NCBI GenBank assembly: GCA_001821295.1
Contig: MHSK01000002.1
Coordinates: 1 to 41,434, forward strand
Reading direction: 5' to 3'
Length of the DNA: 41,434 bases
From: Candidatus Taylorbacteria bacterium RIFCSPLOWO2_12_FULL_43_20
GTDB taxonomy: Bacteria; Patescibacteriota; Minisyncoccia; Phycocordibacterales; HO2-43-120
Below the pieces are notes generated by a model that worked only from the letters and a program-made list of their open reading frames with translations, was not told where the DNA came from and did no database searches. Both the position numbers and the translations under genes were made by a program. Positions 32,483-39,895 of this stretch are shown here, piece by piece (positions within the stretch are counted from its first letter, which is position 1; each line of letters opens with the position of its first letter).

Positions 32483-34096
32483 TTAAATTATCTTCGTCGG
32501 CAGCTCAACGTAGAATGTTGAACCGTGGCCGGGGCCTTCAGACTCGGCCCAAATACGGCCTTTGTGAGCTTCCACAATTTCGCGGGCGAAATAGAGTCCG
32601 TAACCAGTAGAGGAGACGTTCACTTTGACTGAATTCGTGCCTCTGCCGCCTTCTGTAAAGAGTCTCGGTTTATCTTCTTCAGAAATACCAACACCGGTGT
32701 CTTTTATTGTCAATAGAATGTTATCATTCTTTCTGCTGAGTCTTACCGTCAACCCGCCTGTTTGGGTATATTTGATTGAATTGTCAATAATGTTTCTGAT
32801 TGCATGTTTAGCAACCTGCTCCTTATCTCCTATCATCATGTAATCCGCACCCTCTTCCATATTCGTCTCAATTGTTAGATTTTTTTGCTCAGCACTGGGT
32901 CTAAGTTCGTTTACGACATCTACAAGCGCATCCTTAAAATTAAACTGCCTGGCAATAAATTTCAACGTTCCCTTCTTTATATTTGCTGAATTCAGAATAT
33001 TCATAACGGTCTCCACACCCTCCCTGTTATCAATAAGCGCTTTTTTTGCGATCCGTTTCAGATCAGGGTTGACCTCACCATAATCACCATCAACGATCAC
33101 GGAGAATACGCTTTGGCTCTTTGTCAAATAGCCCTTAACCTGATGGCTTATGAAGTGCACCAACCCCTCCAACCTCTCATTCAATTGCTGAATTTCTTCT
33201 TTTTGTTTGACCTCTCTGGTGACTGAACGGACAAGCAATATTCCAAACAACACTAGGAATATAAACGTAATACTTATTATGATTCTCAAAACACTAAAAT
33301 TTGTTATGAAGAGCAGAGAGAACACCATCATCCATAATGCAAACACAAGCGCATTTGCTCCGATGATTCGGAAATGAAATACGCCAAATCTTACAATAAG
33401 ATAAGTCAAAAGTCCTAAGAAAATCACCATTCCAATCGGTCCCACAAGGTTGATTTCGTATACTTTGGTCAGCTCCCCCCAAAAATTTGATAGGAAGAAA
33501 ATTCCAAGAAAACAAAACATTCCTAAACCAACCAAAAATTCTTTTAATTTAATCTTCCTATGGATTAGTTTTTTGGTTATATAGTATACAACGAAGAAAA
33601 GAGTTATGACTTCAAAAGTATATATGAAATACCACAAATAACCTATAATGCCACCACAATCATACTCGGTCAGATAAAATTGCGAAATGTTAAATTTTGT
33701 GGATGAAAAAATTACGACAGTGAGAGCTATTCCACTTAAGATTACTTTATAAATAAACTGCAAATCACTATTCTCAACGAAAACATATAGAAAATATATT
33801 GAAAAAAGAAAAATAGCTATTTCAAAAATGCCTGTAATTTGCCATGAGAACATTTGTATGAGTGGATCAACTGAAGCCCATTCAACTATTATATTTAGAA
33901 TCCATAAAGAAAAAAAGAGAGAGATAAAAAATAGTAATCTACCTAACAATGAAAACTTGTCTTTGAATAATACAAAAAGTCCAAATATTATTGATAAGAC
34001 GGCAATGGGTATATATGCATAATACAATAATGCTGGGGCATCAGGTGAATAGAAAAAATATAAAGGTGAACTCCAAGGACAAAGTAATTGTGTCAT
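32483..34096 (-). CDS. Membrane histidine kinase with multi-span N-terminal sensor
   Basis: A 537-residue sensor kinase. The first 290 residues hold about nine hydrophobic segments (7TM-type input domain plus two more), then a short coiled coil (REVKQKEEIQQLNERL). The HisKA helix has phospho-acceptor His318 in FISHQVKGYL, and the HATPase domain shows the N-box NIIDNSIKYT, DTGVGIS and GYGLYFARE. No receiver or regulator gene is adjacent. Its start overlaps the SET-domain gene by 4 bases (ATGA), so the two are translationally coupled; a kinase coupled to a SET protein is unusual. Confidence 0.92.
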   Translation of the reverse strand: MTQLLCPWSSPLYFFYSPDAPALLYYAYIPIAVLSIIFGLFVLFKDKFSLLGRLLFFISLFFSLWILNIIVEWASVDPLIQMFSWQITGIFEIAIFLFSIYFLYVFVENSDLQFIYKVILSGIALTVVIFSSTKFNISQFYLTEYDCGGIIGYLWYFIYTFEVITLFFVVYYITKKLIHRKIKLKEFLVGLGMFCFLGIFFLSNFWGELTKVYEINLVGPIGMVIFLGLLTYLIVRFGVFHFRIIGANALVFALWMMVFSLLFITNFSVLRIIISITFIFLVLFGILLVRSVTREVKQKEEIQQLNERLEGLVHFISHQVKGYLTKSQSVFSVIVDGDYGEVNPDLKRIAKKALIDNREGVETVMNILNSANIKKGTLKFIARQFNFKDALVDVVNELRPSAEQKNLTIETNMEEGADYMMIGDKEQVAKHAIRNIIDNSIKYTQTGGLTVRLSRKNDNILLTIKDTGVGISEEDKPRLFTEGGRGTNSVKVNVSSTGYGLYFAREIVEAHKGRIWAESEGPGHGSTFYVELPTKII

Positions 34097-34620
34097 TTTC
34101 GCAAAGCGTTAAGCATATAATCTATATTTTTTTTTCTAAACTCAGAATTTTTCCAATCATTACCAGTAATAATTTTTCTACATATTGGGCTTCTGCATTT
34201 ACACATCATTTTAAATTTTGGATTAGTTTCTGCTAAGCCATAATCCCATAATAATTCCTCTCCTTTTCTAATATTTCTTTTTGCTATAAAATCATCATGC
34301 TCACCGAATCCTACATTATAATCACATCCATGGTTCATATTCCATGGTATAGATAAATAATTTAAATTATCAATGATAGTAACCCCATTAATTTCTCCTA
34401 AACCATAATCCATTATTTTTTTTCGTGTAATATCGTCAAATTGGTTAACTTGGTTCCAATTAAATTTGACTACTTTGGTTTCAAAGATTTCAGCCTTAGC
34501 AATGACCGAATTTTTAGAGATATCACACACAGCAAAAACCCCAATTTCTTCTTTAATAATAGTAGAGGGTTTAATTTCAATAGTGACTTTGGGAAAATTT
34601 TGAATATCTCTGGCAAACAT
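34093..34620 (-). CDS. SET-domain protein (putative lysine methyltransferase)
   Basis: A 175-residue SET protein from the ATG at 34620; a longer TTG-started frame (to 34680) overlaps the upstream microprotein and is less likely. The signature segments are NMNHGCDYNVGF (the NHxC motif), GEELLWDYG and a post-SET cysteine cluster (CKCRSPIC) that may bind zinc. SET enzymes use S-adenosylmethionine to methylate lysines; the bacterial target is unknown. It sits between a 46-residue membrane protein and a membrane histidine kinase in one operon. Confidence 0.85.
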   Translation of the reverse strand: MFARDIQNFPKVTIEIKPSTIIKEEIGVFAVCDISKNSVIAKAEIFETKVVKFNWNQVNQFDDITRKKIMDYGLGEINGVTIIDNLNYLSIPWNMNHGCDYNVGFGEHDDFIAKRNIRKGEELLWDYGLAETNPKFKMMCKCRSPICRKIITGNDWKNSEFRKKNIDYMLNALRK

Positions 34621-34636
34621 AATTCTAACTTTAATA

Positions 34637-34777
34637 TTATTCTGTAACGTCTCCCCCGGGATCTTTATCTGTAATTTCAAAATCCTGAAGTATAACAGTT
34701 TTGTAAAATGTATAACCGACTGACACCACTGTGAGAATGATAATTATCCAAAGTAGAATTGTAGATTTCTTGTCCAT
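34637..34777 (-). CDS. 46-residue single-pass membrane microprotein
   Basis: A short gene starting MDKKSTILLWIIIIL and ending DPGGDVTE. One transmembrane helix (about 7-24) is followed by an acidic tail. The extended -10 TGGTATAAT (34792-34800) lies 14 nt before the ATG, and its stop is 16 nt before the SET start, so it is the first gene of the microprotein-SET-kinase operon. No family is known to me. The clear start, promoter and placement support it as a real gene. Confidence 0.65.
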   Translation of the reverse strand: MDKKSTILLWIIIILTVVSVGYTFYKTVILQDFEITDKDPGGDVTE

Positions 34778-34791
34778 ATTATATTAATAAG

Positions 34792-34800
34792 ATTATACCA
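34792..34800 (-). promoter_or_regulatory. Extended -10 box of the microprotein-SET-kinase operon
   Basis: TGGTATAAT on the minus strand, 14 nt before the ATG at 34777; the leader would be about 7 nt. Confidence 0.5.
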
Positions 34801-34973
34801 CTTTGTGGCATAAGTAAAGATAAAATCAGTCTTGTTTTTATTAAATTGTGGATAACATTTTTAGCTATTTTGAAATGATTTATTTCTTTCTCAAATAAGG
34901 CAAAAAACATTGTTTTAAAAAATTTACAGTTAAACTGTTTTCAGTAATTGATGTTTCGCAATATATAAGGCCT

Positions 34974-35174
34974 ATGAACTTTTTTTTGCCAGAAGACTTC
35001 GAGAAACTGAACCAAGAAATTACAGGTCTCTGCGATCGAATAAAGCAAATCGGAAAAGAAATGGGTGAAAGTTGTCGAGAAGGCGCGGAAACTTTTCATG
35101 ACAATTTCGCTTATGAGGATGGTGAACGACAACAGGCAATGCTTTCTACCAGACTGCGTAAATTTATTGAATAA
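34974..35174 (+). CDS. GreA-like coiled-coil mini-protein (66 aa)
   Basis: A 66-residue helical protein. EKLNQEITGLCDRIKQIG and the later HDNFAYEDGERQQAMLSTRL resemble the two helices of the GreA/GreB N-terminal coiled coil, with acidic residues at the tip (AETFHDNFAYED). GreA uses this hairpin to reach through the RNA polymerase channel; here the C-terminal polymerase-binding domain is missing. TATATA (34962-34967) ends 6 nt before the ATG (leaderless), and a terminator follows, so it is a complete gene. The GreA link is inferred from pattern only. Confidence 0.6.
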   Translation: MNFFLPEDFEKLNQEITGLCDRIKQIGKEMGESCREGAETFHDNFAYEDGERQQAMLSTRLRKFIE

Positions 35175-35181
35175 ACCCTCA

Positions 35182-35206
35182 AACAAGGCTATCCGCCTTG
35201 TTTTTT
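35182..35206 (+). terminator. Rho-independent terminator of the mini-protein gene
   Basis: AACAAGGC (35182-35189) pairs with GCCTTGTT (35195-35202), followed by T-rich sequence. The convergent Nudix gene ends inside this hairpin. Confidence 0.8.
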
Positions 35207-35646
35207 ATTTCTTATTAATGAATAAATTGCAAAAGCTTTTAATATAGCTTTTGCAGTAGAATCATAAATATTATATTTCTCAATTTGCGACATGTTTATC
35301 CACTTGAAGTCTTTATGCTCTTTGCTTATCTTAATTTCAGTATTTGCATCCATGGTTTCCACTATAAAATTAATCTGGGTTGAGTCTCGAATTTCATCTG
35401 TCTTATTAATTTGATAATCAAAAACAGAAATTGGAACAAGTACCTTGACTCTCAATCCGACTTCTTCTAAAAACTCGCGTTTTAAAGCTTCTTTAGTAGT
35501 TTCCAGAGGTTCTCTTTTGCCACTTGGAAGCTCCCACATACCCGAGAAAACATCCTCATCATCATTTCGTTGTATAATTAAAGCCTTGTCATTGTTAATT
35601 AAAACTCCTCCAACAATGATTTTTTGAACGATTTTTTTTCAGGCAT
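35189..35646 (-). pseudogene. Nudix hydrolase, reading frame broken at an A8 tract
   Basis: The intact part (35189-35539) has the full Nudix box GKREPLETTKEALKREFLEEVG for Mg-dependent hydrolysis of nucleoside diphosphate derivatives (the box is split here over about 23 residues: G, E, then REFLEEVG). In the same frame, codons upstream still read as a Nudix N-terminus (IIVGGVLINNDKALIIQ) but have no start codon. An ATG at 35646 (MPEKK) would join this frame perfectly if the run of eight A at 35632-35639 had one more base. It is either a pseudogene, a sequencing error or a slippage-dependent gene. Confidence 0.7.
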
Positions 35647-35813
35647 ATTTTCTTTCTTTAATATTGTCAGCAATTTTTAATGTTCCTCGGGGCTTTTTCT
35701 TATGCATTACTCTAACACGATTTATAGATAAATTGTATTATCTGAATACCACCATAACGCAGTTATGTGGGAGCGGACAGGAGGACACTACACAAAGCTA
35801 ATTGTTTTAAGGA
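35647..35813. other. Boundary between resident genes and the Trp island
   Basis: About 170 bp without a gene or a repeat that I recognise. It marks the left edge of the cluster of GC-richer genes. Confidence 0.3.
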
Positions 35814-35848
35814 GTAATAAAAATCCCCATGCAAATTTGCGCATGGGG
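35814..35848 (-). terminator. Rho-independent terminator of the zinc-ribbon TrpRS gene
   Basis: On the minus strand CCCCATGC and GCATGGGG form an 8-bp stem followed by ATTTTTATT, directly after the TAA stop. Confidence 0.75.
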
Positions 35849-35852
35849 TGCC

Positions 35853-37217
35853 TTAATGCGAGAGAATGCCAAGTCTTTCTCTGACCTCCCACAAGGTATG
35901 CTGGATGATTTCTCGAGCCTTCAGGCCGCCATAGTGCAGAACTTCCTCAACATACTTTTGCTTTTCCGAAAGTTCAGCTCTTCGTTCACGAAACGGCTGA
36001 AGCAGGGCATCGATCTCTCGAGAAAGTTGCAACTTGCATTCCCTGCAGCCGCGTGATCCCTCTCTGCACTCGGTCTCCACTATCTTGATCTCCTCAGGCC
36101 GCTTTTCCAGCAGAGCTTCGTACATAGGATATACTGATACGCACTGACTAGGATTGCCAGGCGCACTCCTAGTTGATCTACGCTTGTCAGTAATTCCGTA
36201 TCTCAGATATTTTTCAGAGATCTGGTCGAGCGTATCGCTAAGCAATACGCTGGAATCCTCATTTGATTTGCCCATTTTCCCACCGGCTAACCCGGGGACG
36301 ACCTTGTTCAAGCTCATTTTAGGAGTAACAAAGGTAGTGCCGAACTGCCGGTTGAACTTATCCGCTAAGGACATGGCTAATTCTACATTTGGCGCCTGAT
36401 CGTAGCCAACCGGGACCAAAGTCGCTTTCGGACCGAGGATATCTGCAGCCATTAATAGAGGATAGTGCAGGTGGCCCATATACATGGTGCTATGTTTATC
36501 TTTTGCCAGATCTTTAACAGTTGGCAGGTGCTCTAACTGAAGTTTGGGTTGCACCATTGACAGATATAAAGCCAGTTCAGCAATTTCTGGAACGCTGGAT
36601 TGGCTGTAGATTACAGACCTCTCTGGATTTAATCCGGCAGCTAGATAATCGGTCGCGATTGCCAAGCTGTTCAGAGCCACTTTTCGAGGATCTCGAAGTG
36701 TCGTGAGTGTGTGCCAATCTGCTATGAAGTACATGCAAAAATTATCGCCATGCTCATACTCCACGAACTGTTGAACAGCTCCAAACAAATTTCCCAAATG
36801 CAGTTCTCCAATTGCGCGTATTCCAGAAAGGACGATTTCCCGAGATGCTCTGTCTCTTGAAGCGAGATATTCAACTGTCGTGTTTGTCACGAAATCGGCC
36901 GAACATCTATCGCAAGATATTACACTGAACTTTTCTGTCGCAGAGGCGCAGCTTTTGCAAGCCGGACAGTACATCAGAAGAGAACGGCACGCGGGACATC
37001 TTCTTATTACATCAGCGACCTCGTAGATGCCAGATGTGTTATTGTTGCATTTTGTGCAATGCAATACCAGGGATTCATTTGATATTGCATTTGGCTTCAA
37101 TGGAGCGGCATAGCTACTCCATCCAATAGGGCGATATGCCCCGACAGATTTCTCATGAGCAATCAGAGCTCGTATTTGGTCGGGATTTGTAACTGGTTGT
37201 ATGTTTTGTGTTCTCAT
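35853..37217 (-). CDS. Tryptophanyl-tRNA synthetase paralog with two zinc ribbons and a [4Fe-4S]-type Cys motif
   Basis: About 454 residues. The N-terminal 125 carry two zinc-ribbon-like sets: C54/C57 with C74/C77, and C84/C87 with C102/C105. The TrpRS core starts near 128: ELHLGN (HIGH type), FIADWHTLTTL, and GGKMGKSNED (KMSKS type with Gly). C359-x24-C384-x6-C391-x2-C394 matches the pattern of the [4Fe-4S] TrpRS known from Thermotoga (C-x22-C-x6-C-x2-C). The frame is open from a TTG at 37256, but the ATG at 37217 has an AAGGTG Shine-Dalgarno site. It is divergent from the second iron-sulfur TrpRS. Charging of tRNA-Trp is likely; the ribbon function is unknown. Confidence 0.88.
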   Translation of the reverse strand: MRTQNIQPVTNPDQIRALIAHEKSVGAYRPIGWSSYAAPLKPNAISNESLVLHCTKCNNNTSGIYEVADVIRRCPACRSLLMYCPACKSCASATEKFSVISCDRCSADFVTNTTVEYLASRDRASREIVLSGIRAIGELHLGNLFGAVQQFVEYEHGDNFCMYFIADWHTLTTLRDPRKVALNSLAIATDYLAAGLNPERSVIYSQSSVPEIAELALYLSMVQPKLQLEHLPTVKDLAKDKHSTMYMGHLHYPLLMAADILGPKATLVPVGYDQAPNVELAMSLADKFNRQFGTTFVTPKMSLNKVVPGLAGGKMGKSNEDSSVLLSDTLDQISEKYLRYGITDKRRSTRSAPGNPSQCVSVYPMYEALLEKRPEEIKIVETECREGSRGCRECKLQLSREIDALLQPFRERRAELSEKQKYVEEVLHYGGLKAREIIQHTLWEVRERLGILSH

Positions 37218-37336
37218 CTTTTCAAACACCTTTCTAAGATAAACCTTGTCATACAATATAATTTAAATCAAGTCACTAGTGTCCGATTAAAATCGTAAAC
37301 ACAACCTTGGTTCATCATAACGACTGTAAAACACTA

Positions 37337-37470
37337 TGAATTACGAAACTCTTTTCTCGGCAGGGCTTTTGCGGAACACGGGTATTTTTTTGCTAAAAAA
37401 TCCCTATGCTCAGCCCGTCGGCTTGCGCAATGTTCCGCAAAAGCCCTGCCTTCGACGAGTTTTGTAATTC
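37337..37470. repeat. MITE-like element, family 4, copy b
   Basis: A near-identical direct copy of 30098-30229, with one extra base in the centre. It lies between the two divergent iron-sulfur TrpRS genes. Confidence 0.85.
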
Positions 37471-37498
37471 AAGGTAAAACAAGCTTATTCTTAGCCGG

Positions 37499-37654
37499 AT
37501 TTATCCGGACAGCATCCTAATCCGTAAGAAAAGGGCGATTTTGAGACTTGGTTTCCAACTCTCAAATTTGTGGTAGAGCAATCAATCTGAAACAAAAGAC
37601 CTCAATGGCTCAAAAAAGACGCAATTAAGCCACATTTATACTGTCCGGATTAAT
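37499..37654. repeat. MITE-like element with TCCGGACAG ends
   Basis: ATTTATCCGGACAGCAT on the left and ATACTGTCCGGATTAAT on the right are imperfect inverted repeats 155 bp apart. A third ACCGGACAGCA end lies at 37690. An inner TTGAGA/TCTCAA hairpin is present. No transposase is encoded. Confidence 0.55.
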
Positions 37655-37722
37655 CATCGCCGAGTTTTTCTCAAGTGGTCAAAAGTTTTACCGGACAGCA
37701 ATGGGGTTACATGCGGGCGGGC

Positions 37723-37751
37723 TTGCATAGAAATCAAAGTTGTGGTATGAA
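37723..37751 (+). promoter_or_regulatory. Promoter of the TrpRS/tRNA-Trp operon
   Basis: TTGCAT (37723-37728), a 17-nt spacer and an extended -10 TGGTATGAA (to 37751). The leader would be about 60 nt and carries an AAGGAG Shine-Dalgarno site (37806-37811), unlike the leaderless resident genes. Confidence 0.5.
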
Positions 37752-37817
37752 TCAAGGCAGAAGAAGACTAGAGTAGGTTGCTCGAAATAGTTCATTCACA
37801 AACAAAAGGAGATAAAT

Positions 37818-38810
37818 ATGGAGACAGTCTTATCAGGAATCCGTGCAACCGGTCGGTTGCACTTCGGCAACTTTCTGGGCGCGGTGCAGAACTTCGTGAA
37901 GTTCCAACAGCCAGGCAATACCTGCCTCTACTTCATCGCCGATTGGCACACACTCACGACGCTCGACGATCCCGAAGAGCTTCGTGGCAATTTGGTTGAG
38001 ATCGTAAAGGATTACATTGCCGCGGGTCTCGACCCTGAGCAATCAATCATTTACGCTCAATCAAGCGTCCCGGAAATCTCCGAGCTGTGCTTGTATCTTT
38101 CCATGATACAGCCCCTCGGTGAGCTGGAACGAGTCCCGACCTTCAAGGACCTGGTTCGCAAGAATCCGGACAACGTGAATCTCGGACTCGTGACTTACCC
38201 AGTGCTTATGGCGGCCGACATTCTTGGCCCTAAAGCGACACTCGTGCCGGTTGGCGAAGATCAGGTGCCGAATGTTGAAATGGCGCGCAATATCGCGGGC
38301 AAGTTCAACAAACGTTTCGGGAACACATTTGTCGTTCCCGAGATGATGGCGCAGATGATCAAAGTACCGGGCCTAGACGGCGCAAAGATGGGAAAGTCGG
38401 AGGCGGATAACGCCATTGACATCAATGCACCCATTGAAGCAATCCGTGAACGGTATCTGAAAAAAGGAATCACGGACCGAGAGCGTCTGCGAGTTACCGA
38501 CCCGGGCGATCCCTACAATCGTTGCCAATCTGTGTACCCGGTACATGAATTGGTAACGGACGGCGAGATAGAAACTCGCGAGATTGCCAACCTGTGCATC
38601 TCTGCCCAGATTGGCTGTGCCGCCTGCAAACACCGTCTAGTAGACGGTATCGCCAAGATTCTGGAGCCCTTTCAAGAAAGGCGAGCTCGGCTTGCTAATC
38701 AAAATGAGTACGTTAAAGACGTACTACATGAGGGCGGCAAAAAGGCTCGCACCAGAATCAAGGAAACCACCGAACAGGTTAGAGACAGAGTGGGTATCGT
38801 TATCTATTAA
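37818..38810 (+). CDS. Tryptophanyl-tRNA synthetase paralog of the [4Fe-4S] subtype
   Basis: A 330-residue TrpRS. SGIRATGRLHFGN holds the HIGH-type motif, FIADWHTLTTL is conserved, and GAKMGKSEAD is the KMSKS loop with Gly at the second position. C236-x23-C260-x6-C267-x2-C270 fits the [4Fe-4S] TrpRS pattern, where the cluster lies near the anticodon-binding surface. The DNA is visibly GC-richer than resident genes, and the gene has a strong Shine-Dalgarno site. A tRNA-Trp gene follows 23 bp after the stop with a shared terminator, so the enzyme and its substrate tRNA appear co-transcribed. This suggests acquisition as a unit. Confidence 0.94.
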   Translation: METVLSGIRATGRLHFGNFLGAVQNFVKFQQPGNTCLYFIADWHTLTTLDDPEELRGNLVEIVKDYIAAGLDPEQSIIYAQSSVPEISELCLYLSMIQPLGELERVPTFKDLVRKNPDNVNLGLVTYPVLMAADILGPKATLVPVGEDQVPNVEMARNIAGKFNKRFGNTFVVPEMMAQMIKVPGLDGAKMGKSEADNAIDINAPIEAIRERYLKKGITDRERLRVTDPGDPYNRCQSVYPVHELVTDGEIETREIANLCISAQIGCAACKHRLVDGIAKILEPFQERRARLANQNEYVKDVLHEGGKKARTRIKETTEQVRDRVGIVIY

Positions 38811-38833
38811 GTCTGTCTCTCAAACAAGAATGG

Positions 38834-38909
38834 ACCGGTGTAGCTCAACTGGTAGAGCAGCGGTCTCCAAAACCGATGGTTGCAGGTTCGAATCCTGTCA
38901 CCGGTGCCA
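38834..38909 (+). tRNA. tRNA-Trp (anticodon CCA)
   Basis: A complete cloverleaf: acceptor ACCGGTG/CACCGGT, anticodon loop CTCCAAA, T loop TTCGAAT, discriminator G73 and an encoded CCA end. A1-U72 and G73 are normal for bacterial tRNA-Trp. The first anticodon-stem pair is a G-A mismatch. It lies between the iron-sulfur TrpRS gene and a terminator, so it is probably processed from the trpS message. Confidence 0.96.
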
Positions 38910-38916
38910 ACCTTGT

Positions 38917-38948
38917 GGACGTGTTGCCAAGCAACACGTCCTTTTTTT
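38917..38948 (+). terminator. Rho-independent terminator of the TrpRS/tRNA-Trp operon
   Basis: GGACGTGTTG (38917-38926) pairs perfectly with CAACACGTCC (38932-38941), followed by seven T. Confidence 0.88.
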
Positions 38949-38956
38949 ATAAAAAT

Positions 38957-38986
38957 TTGACAGTATATATATGTCCATGATAGTAT
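38957..38986 (+). promoter_or_regulatory. Promoter of the T-box-controlled operon
   Basis: TTGACA (38957-38962), an 18-nt spacer and TAGTAT (38981-38986). Transcription should begin near 38993, giving a leader of about 350 nt. TATGAGTTT/AAACTCATA inverted repeats (38984-38992 and 39024-39032) overlap the -10. Confidence 0.65.
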
Positions 38987-38992
38987 GAGTTT

Positions 38993-39287
38993 ACTCTCAC
39001 GAGAGTGTTCATTTCAGATTATAAAACTCATATCTAGTTCCTTTGATTACTCAAAGGGTTGGGGCTGGATCGTTTCGTCATATTATATATATGGCAAAAC
39101 AGAGTGGTTTCTGCGTTAGTGGAAACTCGGCATTCCTCCGTAATCATAGGAAAACCGAAATCGGTCGAAAGGCATAGAGTCGGTATGAGTCCTGCGATTT
39201 AATAATTACAGGAAAAATAAGGTGGTACCGCGGAAATCCGCCCTTACGAGACAAACTTTTTGTTTGTATCGCAAGGGCGGTTTTTTG
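38993..39287 (+). promoter_or_regulatory. T-box riboswitch (tRNA-sensing transcription attenuator)
   Basis: The T-box core AATAAGGTGGTACCGCGG lies at 39217-39234. The antiterminator folds exactly: TAAGG (39218-39222) with CCTTA (39242-39246), a 7-base TGGTACC bulge that would bind the tRNA acceptor end, and GCGG with CCGC. The competing terminator pairs 39238-39256 with 39262-39280 (17 of 19) before TTTTTT. A stem III (CCTG...CAGG, 39191-39212) precedes it. A long stem I is likely: 39068-39077 pairs with 39156-39166, with a terminal hairpin at about 39107-39126. The specifier is not resolved: GGC at 39171 sits in a GAAAGGCA context, while UGG triplets occur elsewhere. The bulge base U would fit A73 or wobble with G73, the base in tRNA-Trp. 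Confidence 0.9.
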
Positions 39288-39345
39288 TTTATTGTGAACA
39301 AAAAAATGCGCATAGTTCTTTTACAACATAAAATAGGAGGTAATC

Positions 39346-39894
39346 ATGTCGCATCTAATTCTTACAGTCTGTAAGGGTAATATTCATCGTTCTGTTCTTG
39401 CCGAGGCTTGTATTAGTAAGTACTTGCAAGAGCTTGGCTTAGAAGGCAGCTTTAAAGTTGCCTCTCGTGGCTTACAAGGTACTTGCGGAACCGCAATGCC
39501 GAAGTTTCCAAACATGAGGTGCTATTCTCTCGAATATGGATATACGGAGCCGATTTTACAGGAATTGGAAATTGAAATTCCTGAAACCAAAATCGCGACA
39601 CCCATCGATGAAGGTATTGTCCAGAAGGCATCCTTAATTCTTGCCATGAATAGCGAGGTATTGTGTGGATTTGCCAACTGCCTCGTAAATCAATTTCCGA
39701 AATTCGGTTTCAAGATGAGACTGTTTTCGGAAATGGCAGGTGATATTCGCGATGTACCAGACTGTGCAGGAAAGACCGATACTGAAATGTATCGGCAAGT
39801 CAATCTAACCATTCACGCAACCGCAAAAAATGGAATTCAGAAAATGTGCCAACTGGCAGAGCTTCTGAATCCTCAAACCTCAAAAGGAGAATGA
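39346..39894 (+). CDS. Low-molecular-weight protein tyrosine phosphatase-like protein
   Basis: A 182-residue cytoplasmic protein. The P-loop C9-K-G-N-I-H-R15-S matches CX5R(S/T) of the LMW-PTP/arsenate-reductase fold, LILAMNSEVL near 103 matches the LILAMD segment, and RDVPDCAGKTD near 145 holds the candidate general-acid Asp in the DVPDP position. It should be able to hydrolyse or bind phosphate esters. Several extra cysteines are present. It is the first gene after the T-box, has a strong AGGAGG Shine-Dalgarno site, and ends 1 bp before the TrpD-like gene, so the two work together. The substrate may be a small metabolite rather than a protein. Confidence 0.85.
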   Translation: MSHLILTVCKGNIHRSVLAEACISKYLQELGLEGSFKVASRGLQGTCGTAMPKFPNMRCYSLEYGYTEPILQELEIEIPETKIATPIDEGIVQKASLILAMNSEVLCGFANCLVNQFPKFGFKMRLFSEMAGDIRDVPDCAGKTDTEMYRQVNLTIHATAKNGIQKMCQLAELLNPQTSKGE

Positions 39895-39895
39895 A

